In this document: piece after piece, positions 7,557-15,883 of the stretch
How positions within the stretch are numbered: the first letter of the stretch is position 1
Layout: the number at the start of each line of letters is the position of its first letter
From: JACDCY01 sp964350145
Lineage (GTDB): Bacteria > Gemmatimonadota > Gemmatimonadetes > Gemmatimonadales > Gemmatimonadaceae
Assembly: GCA_964350145.1 (NCBI GenBank)
Contig: CAYGJL010000035.1
Coordinates: 1 to 29,326, forward strand
DNA length: 29,326 bases
Direction of reading: 5' to 3'
Made by a program: the position numbers and the translations under genes
Notes under the pieces: model-generated
What the model saw: the letters and a program-made list of their open reading frames with translations, nothing else
Told to the model about the DNA's origin: nothing
Database searches by the model: none

Positions 7557-8716
7557 CGGCCGGTAACGTCGCGCGCGAACTGCCGCGTGTCACTGGCCAC
7601 CCGATCCCAGTTGTAATGCGTCTCGACGGCCGCGCGGCCGGCAGCTCCCATCTCCGTGCGCATGGTTTCGTCGCGCAGCAACAGGTCCAACGCCCCGGCG
7701 ATCGCGCTCACATCCGACGGTGGTACGAGAAGGCCGGTCTGCCCGTCCCGGACGGCGGAGCGGATTCCACCGGAGTCCCCCGCGACCGAGGGCAGCCCGC
7801 ACGCCGCGGCCTCGATGAACGAGATGCCGAACCCTTCCACGTCTATCTCCCGCTCCACGCGCGAGGCGCCCAGGTAAACAGCGGCGGCGGAGTACGCATC
7901 CGGCAGCTCTGAGTCCCGGAGGACGCCGGCGAACACGATGCGATCCGCTACGCCCAGCGACGCGGCCAGCTCGCGCAGCCGGATCTCTTCCGGCCCCTCG
8001 CCGACCAGCACGTACCGAACGTCGGGGAACGCCGGCCGAAGCTTGGCCAGCGCGCGGATCCCCATGTCCTGACCTTTGTGCGTCACCAGCCGCGCGACCG
8101 TGATGATCAGCGGAGCGTCGCCCACGTTCCACCGCGCGCGAAGCTCGGCGCTGTCGGGGCGCGGATAAAACCACGCGGGATCCGTTCCCAGATCGAACGC
8201 CCGGATCTGCGGTGGATGGCGGACTCCCACGACGTCCATTACCTCCGCCGACAGCTGCGCGACCCAGCGCGACGTCGCGACGATCCCGGCGGCCGACGAG
8301 AAGATTCGCCGCGCGCCGAGGCGGCGCGTCAGGCTGCCCGCCTTTCGTTTCTCGCGCAGTAGATCACCGCCGTTCACGTACACCAGATACGGGATGCGCG
8401 CGCGGCGAGCCGCCCACCACGCGGCGTAGCCGGACGCGCGGATGTTCCCCGCGTGAATGACGTCGAAGTCGCGCGCCATCGCGGCGACATCGCGCGCCCA
8501 CCGAATACGGTTGCCCATTCGATTCGCCCGCGGGAAGCCGAACGGCTGGCGCCGGATCGGGTACGGCTCGCCTCCGTCGAATGCTCCGCCATCCGTCGCG
8601 GCGACCGTAGAGACCGTGACTGAATCAGGCGCCAGACGCCGACAGATCTCGACGTGCCGCCGGGCCATTCCGCCCAGGTCGGGCCCGTAGTCCTGGGTGA
8701 CGAACAGGTGCCTCAC
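7553..8716 (-). CDS. GT4-family glycosyltransferase (GT-B fold)
   Basis: A 387-residue GT-B enzyme. The N-terminal domain opens VRHLFVTQDYGPDLGGMARR, with the glycine loop that contacts the acceptor and sugar-nucleotide side. The C-terminal donor domain has ITVARLVTHKGQD (Lys214), YVLVGEGPEE and EGFGISFIEAAACGLP, in which Glu294 and Glu302 form the E-x7-E motif of retaining GT4 enzymes. I start at the GTG at 8716, 20 bp after the stop of the upstream glycosyltransferase. The frame stays open for 69 more codons, but that stretch overlaps the neighbouring coding sequence and is Arg-rich shadow. It probably adds a hexose to a lipid or oligosaccharide made by this operon; donor and acceptor are not readable. 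Confidence 0.9.
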   Translation of the reverse strand: MRHLFVTQDYGPDLGGMARRHVEICRRLAPDSVTVSTVAATDGGAFDGGEPYPIRRQPFGFPRANRMGNRIRWARDVAAMARDFDVIHAGNIRASGYAAWWAARRARIPYLVYVNGGDLLREKRKAGSLTRRLGARRIFSSAAGIVATSRWVAQLSAEVMDVVGVRHPPQIRAFDLGTDPAWFYPRPDSAELRARWNVGDAPLIITVARLVTHKGQDMGIRALAKLRPAFPDVRYVLVGEGPEEIRLRELAASLGVADRIVFAGVLRDSELPDAYSAAAVYLGASRVEREIDVEGFGISFIEAAACGLPSVAGDSGGIRSAVRDGQTGLLVPPSDVSAIAGALDLLLRDETMRTEMGAAGRAAVETHYNWDRVASDTRQFARDVTGR

Positions 8717-8735
8717 GGAGAAGGCGCGCCCTCGC

Positions 8736-9851
8736 TCACTGCGGCGACGGCCTTCCCCGCTTGCCGTCACGCGCCAGCGACGCCGCGCGATCGAATCCGT
8801 CGAGCATGCCGCGCTCGCCGAAGTCGCGCGCGACCCGGGCCCGCGCGGCCTCGCCCATCGCGTCAATCCGCTCCGGGCTCGCGAGCAGTCCCGCGACCAT
8901 CCCAGCCGCGAGAGCGGCGTCACCCCACGGAACCACGAGTCCCGTGATCCCGTCGGCGACGTACCGCCGCGCGATCGCGTCCTCCGCGGTCACGACGGGC
9001 ACGCCGAGCGCCATCATGTCGAGCATCGCGAACGCGGCCTCGTCGCCTTCGCACGCGACCCAGCCGAGGTCCGCCGCCGCGATCAGCGAAGCGACGTCGT
9101 CGCGTTCGCCTAGCAGGCTGACGCGCGGGAGCAGGTCCACGGCCGCGATGTGCATGCGGACGTCCTCGTAGTCGGAGCCGGGCCCGACCACGAACAGGTG
9201 CACGGCCGGATGGCGCGGTGCTAGCATGGCCAGCGTGCGTATCGCCATCGCCGCGCGCCCGCGGGCGTGCAGATCGTAGATGCAGAGGAAGTGCGATCCC
9301 TTGTCGCTCTCCGGCGTCGCCGCTTCCGCCTGGGTGAGCTCCTCGCCCTCGAGATCCACGGGATACCGCGCGGGATCCACGCCCAGCTCCGCGACGACCG
9401 TCTTCGCATCGCGCGGCAGGACGGCGGCGCGGACGTCCGCCTCGTGCGTGAAGAGGTACACAGTCCATCTCAGCCGCGCGCCGATCCGCGCGCCGGTTCC
9501 CATGAACAGCCGCGAGCCGGCGGGAGTTCGGCGCACGATGCCCGCGCGCCGCGCGAGCCAGCAGGCCACGCCCGCGATCAAATGCTCGCGGTCGGAGTGC
9601 ACGAACACCACGTCGGGATTCTTCTGCCGCAGGATCTTTCTGAGACCCAGCGCCGCGTTCAACCATCCACCGCTGGCGTCGAGCTCGGCGACATCGAACC
9701 CCGCCCCCGGGAAGTGCTCACGCACGTTCGCCTGCGGGTCCACCACGAAGGTCACTGGATCGCCGGCCTCGGCGAACGCGCGCGCCGCGGCGGAAAACGC
9801 CCGGGCCGAGCCGGACCAGTCCATCCCGGTGTACAGGAATACCGCGCGCAT
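8736..9851 (-). CDS. GT-B glycosyltransferase, divergent GT4-like
   Basis: A 371-residue GT-B protein. The N-terminus MRAVFLYTGMDWSGSARAFSAAARAFAEAG matches the start of GT4 acceptor domains, and VVFVHSDREHLIAGVACWLARR follows. The C-terminal half contains HLFVVGPGSDYEDVRMHIA, VSLLGERDDVASLIAAADLGWVA and AFAMLDMMALGVPVV. The usual EGFGxxxxE motif is degenerate here (GDEAAFAMLD), so the catalytic mechanism is less certain than for the following glycosyltransferase. The ATG at 9851 shares its A with the TGA stop of the ABC transporter (TGATG), which indicates translational coupling. It may act on the same glycan as its neighbour, or be a partner with weak activity. Confidence 0.85.
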   Translation of the reverse strand: MRAVFLYTGMDWSGSARAFSAAARAFAEAGDPVTFVVDPQANVREHFPGAGFDVAELDASGGWLNAALGLRKILRQKNPDVVFVHSDREHLIAGVACWLARRAGIVRRTPAGSRLFMGTGARIGARLRWTVYLFTHEADVRAAVLPRDAKTVVAELGVDPARYPVDLEGEELTQAEAATPESDKGSHFLCIYDLHARGRAAMAIRTLAMLAPRHPAVHLFVVGPGSDYEDVRMHIAAVDLLPRVSLLGERDDVASLIAAADLGWVACEGDEAAFAMLDMMALGVPVVTAEDAIARRYVADGITGLVVPWGDAALAAGMVAGLLASPERIDAMGEAARARVARDFGERGMLDGFDRAASLARDGKRGRPSPQ

Positions 9852-11674
9852 CAGACCACGGCCCCCGCGCCAGCGACGTCCGGCTCACGGAACTGGAGAG
9901 AGTACAGCCGGTTGTATACGCCTTTCTTTTCCATCAGCTCCGCATGAGTTCCCCGCTCGACCACCACGCCCCGATCCATGACGAGGATGATATCGGCGTG
10001 CACGATCGTTGATAATCGGTGTGCAATCACGAACACCGTCCGGCCCTCGAGCAGCCGCTCGATCGCTTCCTGCACCAGACGCTCCGACTCCGTGTCCAGC
10101 GCGGACGTCGCTTCGTCGAGTATGAGGATCGGCGGATCGTGCAGCAGCGCTCGCGCTATCGCTATCCGCTGCCTCTGGCCGCCGGAGAGCCGTGTCCCGC
10201 GCTCGCCAAGTAGCGTGTCGTACCCTTCCGGCAGCTCGGTGATGAAATCGTGGGCGTTCGCCGCCTTCGCCGCCTCCTCGATGCGGCCGACCGGGAATTG
10301 CTCGGGTGCGCCATACGCGATGTTGTTGCGCACTGTGTCGTTGAACAAAACCGTGTCCTGCCCGACGATTCCCATCAGGCTGCGCAGCGCGTCCAACCGG
10401 ATCTCCCGCGTGTCCACGCCGTCGATCGTGATCCGCCCCCGGTCGGGCTCATAGAATCGCGGGATGAGATCCACCAACGTGGTTTTGCCCGCCCCGCTCG
10501 GCCCCACCAGCGCGACCACCGAGCCTTTCGAAGCGGCGAAGCTCACGTTCTGCAGCACGGGCTCTCCATCGTAGGCGAACGACACTTCGTCGAACGCCAC
10601 GTCCTGCTCGAACTTCGCGGTCGCGACCCTGCCCTTGTCGAGCTGCGTCTCCGCGGGCGCGTCGAGCACGTCGAACAATCGCTCGGCGGACGCGAGCGAC
10701 GACTGCGCGAGGGTCGGGACCTGCGACAGCTGCTTGAGCGGGCTCAGCAAGCGTAGCACGAACATGAGAAAGGCGATCAGGTCGGCGCCGGACATCTTCT
10801 GGTGCAGGAGAACTTCCTGAGCGCCGATCCATAGCAGGAACAGCGCCATGATCGTTCCGATTACCTCCGTGAGAGGCGGCGCCAGATACGCCAGCCGCGT
10901 CAGCTTGATGGTGCTATTGGCGTAACTCCCGCTCGCCTCGAGGAACCGGCGCTCCTCATACCGCTCCGCCCCGAAGGATTTCACCAGTCGAATGCCGCCA
11001 ACGGTTTCCTGCACGACGCTGGTCATCTCGCCGTGGACGGCGCCCCGGCGGCGCGCTCCCTTCCGGAGTTTCCGAAGCATCGGCTGCATCGCGCCGATCA
11101 GGACCGGCACCACGAACAGCGAGATCAACGTCAGCTTCCACGAGATTCCCACGAGGAACGCCAGGTAGCTGATCACCAGCGCGACACTCCGCAGCGAGTG
11201 CGTCATCAGGTGAGTCAGCACCACGCGGGTCTCCGCGGTGTCGTTGATTATGCGCGAGAGAATCTGACCGCTCTTCATCCGCGTGAAGTAGCCGAGAGGG
11301 AGCTTCACCAGATGCCGGTAAACCGCGTTGCGGAGATCGCGGGTGACGTACTCCTGCAGCGTGGCACCGAGAGAGGAGCTGAGCCAGACGAGCAGGTTCT
11401 TGAGCAGCATCGTCGCGACGACGATGAGAATGACACCGCGCAGCGATCCCATCTTGTCGGTGGGATCGAGCAGCGCGCCGACCGTGGCGTTGAGCAGGTC
11501 GCTCACCCACCCGGCTTTGAGGGAGATGGCCGGCTGGTCGAACAGGATGTTGAGGAAAGGAATTAGCAGCGCGAGCGTGAAGGCATCGAGCACCGCCGCC
11601 CCGATGTTGCACACCATCGTGGCGCCCATCCGCCACGCATGCGGCCGCAGGTATGGCAGCAGGCGGCGATACAC
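9851..11674 (-). CDS. msbA: MsbA-like ABC exporter (fused membrane and ATPase domains)
   Basis: A 607-residue half-transporter that would dimerise to flip a lipid or glycolipid across the inner membrane. Residues 1-310 form the six-helix type 1 exporter domain (first helix at about 16-40, then 80-100, 160-180, 183-200 and 270-290). The ATPase domain has Walker A GPSGAGKTT (391-399), the Q-loop in GIVGQD, the signature LSGGQ (496-500), Walker B ILILDE (516-521) and the switch His552 in IAHRLST, so it looks fully active. The start is a GTG at 11674, 3 bp after the regulator stop. A GAGG 7 nt upstream serves as ribosome-binding site. Lipid A/LOS core is the likely cargo given LpxL and glycosyltransferases downstream, but substrate is inferred. 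Confidence 0.92.
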   Translation of the reverse strand: MYRRLLPYLRPHAWRMGATMVCNIGAAVLDAFTLALLIPFLNILFDQPAISLKAGWVSDLLNATVGALLDPTDKMGSLRGVILIVVATMLLKNLLVWLSSSLGATLQEYVTRDLRNAVYRHLVKLPLGYFTRMKSGQILSRIINDTAETRVVLTHLMTHSLRSVALVISYLAFLVGISWKLTLISLFVVPVLIGAMQPMLRKLRKGARRRGAVHGEMTSVVQETVGGIRLVKSFGAERYEERRFLEASGSYANSTIKLTRLAYLAPPLTEVIGTIMALFLLWIGAQEVLLHQKMSGADLIAFLMFVLRLLSPLKQLSQVPTLAQSSLASAERLFDVLDAPAETQLDKGRVATAKFEQDVAFDEVSFAYDGEPVLQNVSFAASKGSVVALVGPSGAGKTTLVDLIPRFYEPDRGRITIDGVDTREIRLDALRSLMGIVGQDTVLFNDTVRNNIAYGAPEQFPVGRIEEAAKAANAHDFITELPEGYDTLLGERGTRLSGGQRQRIAIARALLHDPPILILDEATSALDTESERLVQEAIERLLEGRTVFVIAHRLSTIVHADIILVMDRGVVVERGTHAELMEKKGVYNRLYSLQFREPDVAGAGAVV

Positions 11675-11677
11675 CGA

Positions 11678-13246
11678 TCAGCCTCGCGGCGTAAGCAGCG
11701 CCAGCGGCAGAATTACTTCCTCCGGCGTCACTCCGCCGTGCAGGAACGAGCCGCGATACCTGCTCTGATACTCCCGCAGCTTCGTGGGGTAAACGAAGAA
11801 GCAGTCGCCGGTCGCGAGCAGCGTGTTCGAGCCGTGCCCTTTCTTCGGCAGCTTGATCCCTTCCTCCTTCGGAAAGAGCAGCGCCTGCTCCGGGCGTTCG
11901 GCGCGGAGATCCTCGCCGAACTTGTAGCGAAGGTTGAGCGTCGCGTCGCGCTTGGCGAAGACCGTTGCCGGCGTGTTGCAGTGAATCGACCCGTGATCGG
12001 TCGTGAGCAGCACCGTGACCTTCCGGCGCGACGCCTCTTTCAAGAGGCTGAACAGCGCGGATCGCTGGAACCACTGCTTCGTGATCTGCCGCAGCGCGAT
12101 CTCGTCGCGCGCGACCTCATACAGGATCTGCGACTCGCTGCGCCCGTGCGTGAGCAGGTCCACGAAGTTGAAGACGAACGCGCTGATTCCGGTCTGTGCC
12201 ACGGCGGTTCCCATGTGGCGCTCGAGGTCGTCGGAGTTGGCGGCCGTCGAGATCTTGCTGTAGCGCACGCCGCCCCCGCCGCCGAGATCGGCTAAGTGCC
12301 GCTCGAGCAGCTCGCGCTCGTGGGCGTTGAGCGACTCGTCCTCGCGTTCGGGCGTCCCCCACCAATCGGGATACCGGCTCGCGATCTCGCCGGGGAAGAG
12401 CCCGCTGAAGAGCGAGTTACGCGAGTAGGGCGTCGCCGTCGGCAGAACCGCGTAGTAATGGGTCGTCTCGACGTCGAAGAACGGCGCGAGCAGCGGCTCC
12501 AGCACACGCCACTGGTCCAGGCGGAGGCAGTCCACGACGATGAAGACCGCGGCCTTCTCCCGCTGAAGAATCGGAATGAGAAATTCCGAGACGATGTCCA
12601 CCGACAGTGGCGGCCTGTTGCCCTCGAGGTCGGCCAGCCACGCGGGATACGCCTCTTTCATGTAGGCGGCGAACTCCCGGTGCATGTTGGGATAGAGACC
12701 GCGGAGCGAGTCGTGCAGCCCCATCTCGCCGGAGGCGGCGAGGTCCACGTCCCAGCGCATGAACTCGTCGTACCGCTCGATCCAACCGCGCCAGTCGAGA
12801 TCGCGCTCGCGCTGGGCCTCGAGATCGCGAAACCGCTCGACGAAGGAGCGGCTTACCGCCTGCTGCCTGATCTTCGGCCCGTCCAGGATCCGCGTGATGA
12901 CCGAGAGGACCTGCCGCGGGTTGATCGGCTTGATCAGGTAGTCGAGGATGTTGACGCCGATCGCTTCGCGGAGCGTGGAGTCCTCCTCGCTCTTGGTGAC
13001 CATGACGACCGGAAGGTTGGGCGCCAGTTCGCGGACCTCGCGGTACGCCTCCAGCCCGCGCTTGCCCGGCATCTGCTCGTCCAGGAGCAGGATGTCGAAT
13101 GGCCGGCGGCGGAGGAGCTCGACGGCGTCGTCGGCATTGCTGGCCCACTCGACGTCGTAGCCTTTCGAGCGCAGGAAGATACGGTGCGATTCGAGCAGCT
13201 CGCTCTCGTCGTCGACCCAGAGCACCGATTTGGCGGGATGCGACAT
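11678..13246 (-). CDS. porX: PorX-like response regulator: REC receiver plus PglZ (alkaline-phosphatase-fold) domain
   Basis: A 522-residue two-domain protein. Residues 1-120 are a CheY-like receiver with Asp12/Asp13, phosphoacceptor Asp56 (ILLLDEQMPG), Thr84 and Lys106, all conserved. A helical linker (about 120-200) leads to a PglZ domain. There a complete two-metal phosphoesterase site can be assigned: Asp239 (VVDCLR), Thr272 (TATPYSRN), Asp363 and His367 (VDLLTH), Asp417-His418 (TDHGS) and His503 (HGGVTPEE). This layout matches PorX, which regulates type IX secretion in Bacteroidetes and is reported to hydrolyse oligonucleotide phosphodiesters. No DNA-binding domain is present. It heads the envelope operon; no histidine kinase is in view. 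Its target here is unknown. Confidence 0.93.
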   Translation of the reverse strand: MSHPAKSVLWVDDESELLESHRIFLRSKGYDVEWASNADDAVELLRRRPFDILLLDEQMPGKRGLEAYREVRELAPNLPVVMVTKSEEDSTLREAIGVNILDYLIKPINPRQVLSVITRILDGPKIRQQAVSRSFVERFRDLEAQRERDLDWRGWIERYDEFMRWDVDLAASGEMGLHDSLRGLYPNMHREFAAYMKEAYPAWLADLEGNRPPLSVDIVSEFLIPILQREKAAVFIVVDCLRLDQWRVLEPLLAPFFDVETTHYYAVLPTATPYSRNSLFSGLFPGEIASRYPDWWGTPEREDESLNAHERELLERHLADLGGGGGVRYSKISTAANSDDLERHMGTAVAQTGISAFVFNFVDLLTHGRSESQILYEVARDEIALRQITKQWFQRSALFSLLKEASRRKVTVLLTTDHGSIHCNTPATVFAKRDATLNLRYKFGEDLRAERPEQALLFPKEEGIKLPKKGHGSNTLLATGDCFFVYPTKLREYQSRYRGSFLHGGVTPEEVILPLALLTPRG

Positions 13247-13254
13247 TGCCAGTC

Positions 13255-13260
13255 AATGTA
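13255..13260 (-). promoter_or_regulatory. Putative -10 box (TACATT) for the porX-msbA operon
   Basis: On the minus strand TACATT is followed by eight bases and then the ATG at 13246, so the predicted mRNA leader is 0-2 nt. It is the same hexamer as the PBP1A box. No Shine-Dalgarno sequence lies in the eight bases. Confidence 0.45.
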
Positions 13261-13313
13261 AGGCCGGTTGGCGGGCTCCGGTGGGCTAGCGGCAGCTCCT
13301 GGCGGGGCCCAGC

Positions 13314-13427
13314 GGGATCCAAGTATGGAGTGTGGCAGTTTGGAGGGGTCAGTGGGGAGTCGAACCCATCGGCAGTTCTCTCCTAACTGACACCTCCGAA
13401 CTGCCACACTCCCTACTTGGATTCCCC
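13314..13427. repeat. Imperfect palindrome with ~40-bp arms (dispersed repeat, copy 1)
   Basis: The left arm (13314-13353) and the right arm (13386-13427) are reverse complements except for about four differences, around a loop of about 32 bp. The core word GGAGTGTGGCAGTT occurs in the left arm and, inverted, in the right arm. A third half-copy lies at 29235-29268. The element sits between the divergent porX-like and unknown genes, carries no reading frame of its own and looks like a REP- or MITE-type intergenic repeat. Confidence 0.85.
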
Positions 13428-13462
13428 GTCCACCGACGAGTAGCATCCAGCCGCCGCGAACC

Positions 13463-13468
13463 TAGATT
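13463..13468 (+). promoter_or_regulatory. Putative leaderless -10 box (TAGATT) of the unknown gene
   Basis: TAGATT is followed by seven bases (GGAACCA) and the ATG at 13476. The GGA in between is too close to the ATG and too short to be a convincing Shine-Dalgarno sequence. Confidence 0.45.
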
Positions 13469-13475
13469 GGAACCA

Positions 13476-13871
13476 ATGGCCATCAACGCCCCGCCGTATG
13501 CCCTCGCGCACAACGCCTTCCCGTTTCCGGGACTGGCCGCGTATGCCGGCAAGGCCGCGCTCGGCGGAGACCGGGAGGTGGCGCTGGCCTGCTTTGTGGT
13601 CGCCCGCCTCGCGGGATCGCTCCTCCCGCCGTACGCGTTACCCACCGAGCTCCGGGAGAAGCGCGCGGCAGCGTGTCGTTCGTGGCTGGCCGCCCAGGCC
13701 ATTCCGGCGCCGGTCAGGGGCGACCTCCTGGCCGCCGCCGAGTCCACTGCTTCCGCGGAGCGCTCGGCGATCTCGGCCGCCATCCGCTCGCTACGCAGTC
13801 ACGCGGCAAAACATCTCGACGCTGCGTCGGAGAAGGAGCTCGATTCTCTGGCCGCGAAACTAGGCGGCTGA
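13476..13871 (+). CDS. Unknown small soluble protein, 131 residues
   Basis: I do not recognise this protein. It is Ala-rich (MAINAPPYALAHNAFPFPGL at the start) and predicted to be mostly alpha-helical, without signal peptide or membrane segment. The C-terminal third (about 90-128) is rich in Ala, Ser, Glu and Arg with a helical or short coiled-coil look. It contains no Cys or His cluster that would suggest a metal site. The G+C-rich third codon positions match the neighbours, so it is likely a true gene. The ATG at 13476 is preceded by a TAGATT box. The frame extends upstream through the palindromic repeat, which argues against the longer start. It is transcribed towards yebC, 105 bp away. 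Confidence 0.75.
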   Translation: MAINAPPYALAHNAFPFPGLAAYAGKAALGGDREVALACFVVARLAGSLLPPYALPTELREKRAAACRSWLAAQAIPAPVRGDLLAAAESTASAERSAISAAIRSLRSHAAKHLDAASEKELDSLAAKLGG

Positions 13872-13931
13872 TCGCCGTCTCATTCGTATATTGAGGGCGC
13901 TCACCAATACGGCAGGACGACGGGGCTTTTA

Positions 13932-13961
13932 GCTAACAGCCAACAGCCAATAGCCAACAGC
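13932..13961 (+). repeat. Heptamer tract before yebC (GCYAAYA units)
   Basis: Four consecutive 7-bp units, GCTAACA, GCCAACA, GCCAATA and GCCAACA, plus a trailing GC end 15 bp before the yebC ATG. On the reverse strand the unit reads RGCTGTT or close, related to the AGCTGCT units before lgt. The tract lies in the 5' leader or promoter region of yebC. Confidence 0.8.
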
Positions 13962-13976
13962 GCGCTTCGAGGTTCT

Positions 13977-14720
13977 ATGGCTGGTCACAGCAAGTGGAAA
14001 CAGATCAAGCGGTACAAGGCGGTCACCGACAACCGCCGCGCCGCGCATTTCACCAAGCTGATCCGCGAGATCACTGTGGCCGCAAAGATGGGCGGGGGTG
14101 ACCCGACCGGAAATCCGCGCCTTCGCACTGCGATCGACACGGCGAAAGCCGCGTCCATGCCCAAGGAGAACATCGAGCGCGCGATCAAGAAAGGCACGGG
14201 CGAGCTCGAGGGCGTCGACTACTCCGAGGTCACGTACGAAGGGTACGCACCCGGCGGCGTGGCGCTCGTGATATCGGCGCTTACCGACAATCCCACGCGC
14301 ACGGTCGCCGACGTGCGGCTCAAGCTTTCGCGCGGCGGCGGGAATCTTGGAGCGACGAACTCGGTGGCGTGGATGTTCGACCGGAAGGGGCAGATCTACC
14401 TGCCGGCGGAAAGTCTGGACGAAGACAAGACGCTCGAAGCCGCGCTGGAGGCGGGCGCGTCGGATTTCGTACGCGAGGGCGACCAGTTCGTCGTCACCAC
14501 CGAGCCCGCCGATCTGCACGCGGTAAGATCGGCGCTGGAATCGAGCAATCTTCCGATCGCCGAAGCCGAGATCGCGTGGATCCCGAAGAACACTGTGAGA
14601 GTCGAGGGCGAGGTCGCCGAGAGCGTGCTGAAGCTCGTGGAGGAGCTCGAGGACCTCGACGACGTGCAGAAGGTGGACTCGAACTTCGACATCGACGTCG
14701 AGGAGATGGCCAAATCCTGA
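13977..14720 (+). CDS. yebC: YebC/PmpR/TACO1 family protein
   Basis: A 247-residue member of a near-universal family. Members act as ribosome-associated factors that ease translation of proline-rich stretches, and some have been described as DNA-binding regulators. The signature N-terminus MAGHSKWKQIKRYKAVTDNRR is present, followed by the three-domain core with GNPRLRTAIDTAKAASMPKENIERAIKKGTG and YEGYAPGGVALVISALTDNPTRT. Length and ends are normal. A GAGG four bases before the ATG is a usable ribosome-binding site, unlike the leaderless genes nearby. ruvC begins 10 bp downstream, the classic yebC-ruvC-ruvA-ruvB order. Confidence 0.97.
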   Translation: MAGHSKWKQIKRYKAVTDNRRAAHFTKLIREITVAAKMGGGDPTGNPRLRTAIDTAKAASMPKENIERAIKKGTGELEGVDYSEVTYEGYAPGGVALVISALTDNPTRTVADVRLKLSRGGGNLGATNSVAWMFDRKGQIYLPAESLDEDKTLEAALEAGASDFVREGDQFVVTTEPADLHAVRSALESSNLPIAEAEIAWIPKNTVRVEGEVAESVLKLVEELEDLDDVQKVDSNFDIDVEEMAKS

Positions 14721-14730
14721 AGCGCTCCGC

Positions 14731-15282
14731 GTGATAGTTCTCGGGGTGGATCCCGGAACAGCGGTAACCGGGTATGGCGTCGTGCGCCGGGACCAGGGTT
14801 CATCGTCGCTCATGGAGTGTGGGATCATCAGGACGCGACCGAAGGATTCCCTACCCGACCGGCTGTGCGCGATTCACGACGGCATCGCCGAGCTGATCGC
14901 GCGGCACAAGCCGGATTCACTGGTAGTCGAGGACGTTTTTTACGCGCGCAACGTGCGGACCACGATCGTGCTCGGCCACGCCCGCGGCGTCGTACTGCTG
15001 TGTGGCGCGAAGGCCGGGCTCGAGATTTCCGAGTACACGCCGGCCCAGATCAAGAAAGCCGTGTGCGGCACGGGCGGCGCCACCAAGGAGCAGGTGCAAT
15101 TCATGGTGGGCAGCCTGCTGCGCCTGAAGTCTCCGCCGCGCCCGGCCGACGCTGCTGACGGCGTGGCTGCCGCGCTCGCGCACGCGCTCAGCGCCGTGAC
15201 GGGACGCAAGCTCGCCGCCGCGGCGATCATCCAGCGCGAGACGGACACGCTGGGCGCGCTGGCCGCGGCTCTCGGCAGATGA
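14731..15282 (+). CDS. ruvC: RuvC crossover-junction endodeoxyribonuclease
   Basis: A 183-residue Holliday-junction resolvase that cuts junctions held by RuvAB. The RNase H-like active site is complete: Asp7 (GVDPGTAVTGYG), Glu67 (VVEDVFYARN), and Asp140 and Asp143 (RPADAADGVAAALAHA). The start is GTG at 14731, ten bases after yebC. The stop overlaps the ruvA ATG as ATGA. A C-terminal extension of about 25 residues follows the last catalytic helix. Confidence 0.97.
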   Translation: MIVLGVDPGTAVTGYGVVRRDQGSSSLMECGIIRTRPKDSLPDRLCAIHDGIAELIARHKPDSLVVEDVFYARNVRTTIVLGHARGVVLLCGAKAGLEISEYTPAQIKKAVCGTGGATKEQVQFMVGSLLRLKSPPRPADAADGVAAALAHALSAVTGRKLAAAAIIQRETDTLGALAAALGR

Positions 15283-15875
15283 TCTCGCGCATCGCCGGCA
15301 AGGTCGCGTCCCGCTCGATCGACCGCGTGGAGATCATGACCAGTGGAGGCGTCGCGTACGAGGCGCAGATCCCGCTGAGTGTGGTGGAGATGCTCCCGAA
15401 AGTCGGCGAGGAGATCTCACTGCCGACCCACGTCGTGGTGAAGGACGACGGCTGGCAATTGTTTGCGTTCAGCTCCGAGATGGAGCGACGGCTGTTCCGG
15501 AAGCTGCTCACGGCGAACGGAGTCGGCCCCGCTCTCGCGCTGGGAATGTTATCAGCTCTGTCCGCCCGCAGGTTGATCCGCGCGCTGCAGGAGAAGGACA
15601 TCGCCACCTTGCAGGGCGTACCCCGCGTCGGCCGCAAGACCGCCGAACGGATGGTGCTCGACCTGGGCGACAAGCTGGACGACGTGCTCGAGGGCGAGGA
15701 GCTGTCCGGCGAGCCCGTGAGAGGTGCCGGCAGCGAAGACGCGATGCGCGCGCTCATCTCCCTCGGATACTCGCAGGGTGACGCCGAGCGCGCGGTGCGT
15801 GCCGCGCTCGACGGCGGCGGCAAGAGCGTGCCCGAAGTGATCCGCGGCGCTCTCGCCGAGCTGGGAAAAAGGTAA
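15279..15875 (+). CDS. ruvA: RuvA, Holliday junction branch-migration DNA-binding subunit
   Basis: A 198-residue protein with the three RuvA domains: an N-terminal OB fold (MISRIAGKVASRSIDRVEIM to about 63), two helix-hairpin-helix motifs (KLLTANGVGPALALGMLS and LQGVPRVGRKTAERMVLDLGDKL), a flexible acidic linker, and a C-terminal UBA-like domain (AMRALISLGYSQGDAERAV) that contacts RuvB. It overlaps ruvC by 4 bp. An aminotransferase gene separates it from ruvB, an unusual interruption of the ruvAB pair. Confidence 0.97.
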   Translation: MISRIAGKVASRSIDRVEIMTSGGVAYEAQIPLSVVEMLPKVGEEISLPTHVVVKDDGWQLFAFSSEMERRLFRKLLTANGVGPALALGMLSALSARRLIRALQEKDIATLQGVPRVGRKTAERMVLDLGDKLDDVLEGEELSGEPVRGAGSEDAMRALISLGYSQGDAERAVRAALDGGGKSVPEVIRGALAELGKR

Positions 15876-15883
15876 AATTGAGC

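Noticed and set aside
8717..8923. N-terminal extension of the GT4 glycosyltransferase to an ATG at 8923.
   Set aside because: The extra 69 codons lie inside the upstream glycosyltransferase and are Arg/Ser-rich. The GTG at 8716 begins exactly at the family N-terminus.
12296..13261. Long plus-strand open frame opposite the porX-like gene.
   Set aside because: It mirrors the highly conserved receiver and linker codons; composition is shadow-like and no domain is seen.
13340..13400. tRNA-like segment: the minus strand holds GGGTTCGACTCCC, like a T-arm, between complementary ends.
   Set aside because: The ends pair for about 12 bp, not 7. Total length is near 58 nt, and there is no D-arm or anticodon arm. 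It is the inner part of the palindromic repeat.
13887..13892. TATATT as a -10 box for yebC.
   Set aside because: It lies about 85 bp upstream, no -35 hexamer is found at 16-18 bp, and a single AT-rich hexamer in a gap is weak evidence.
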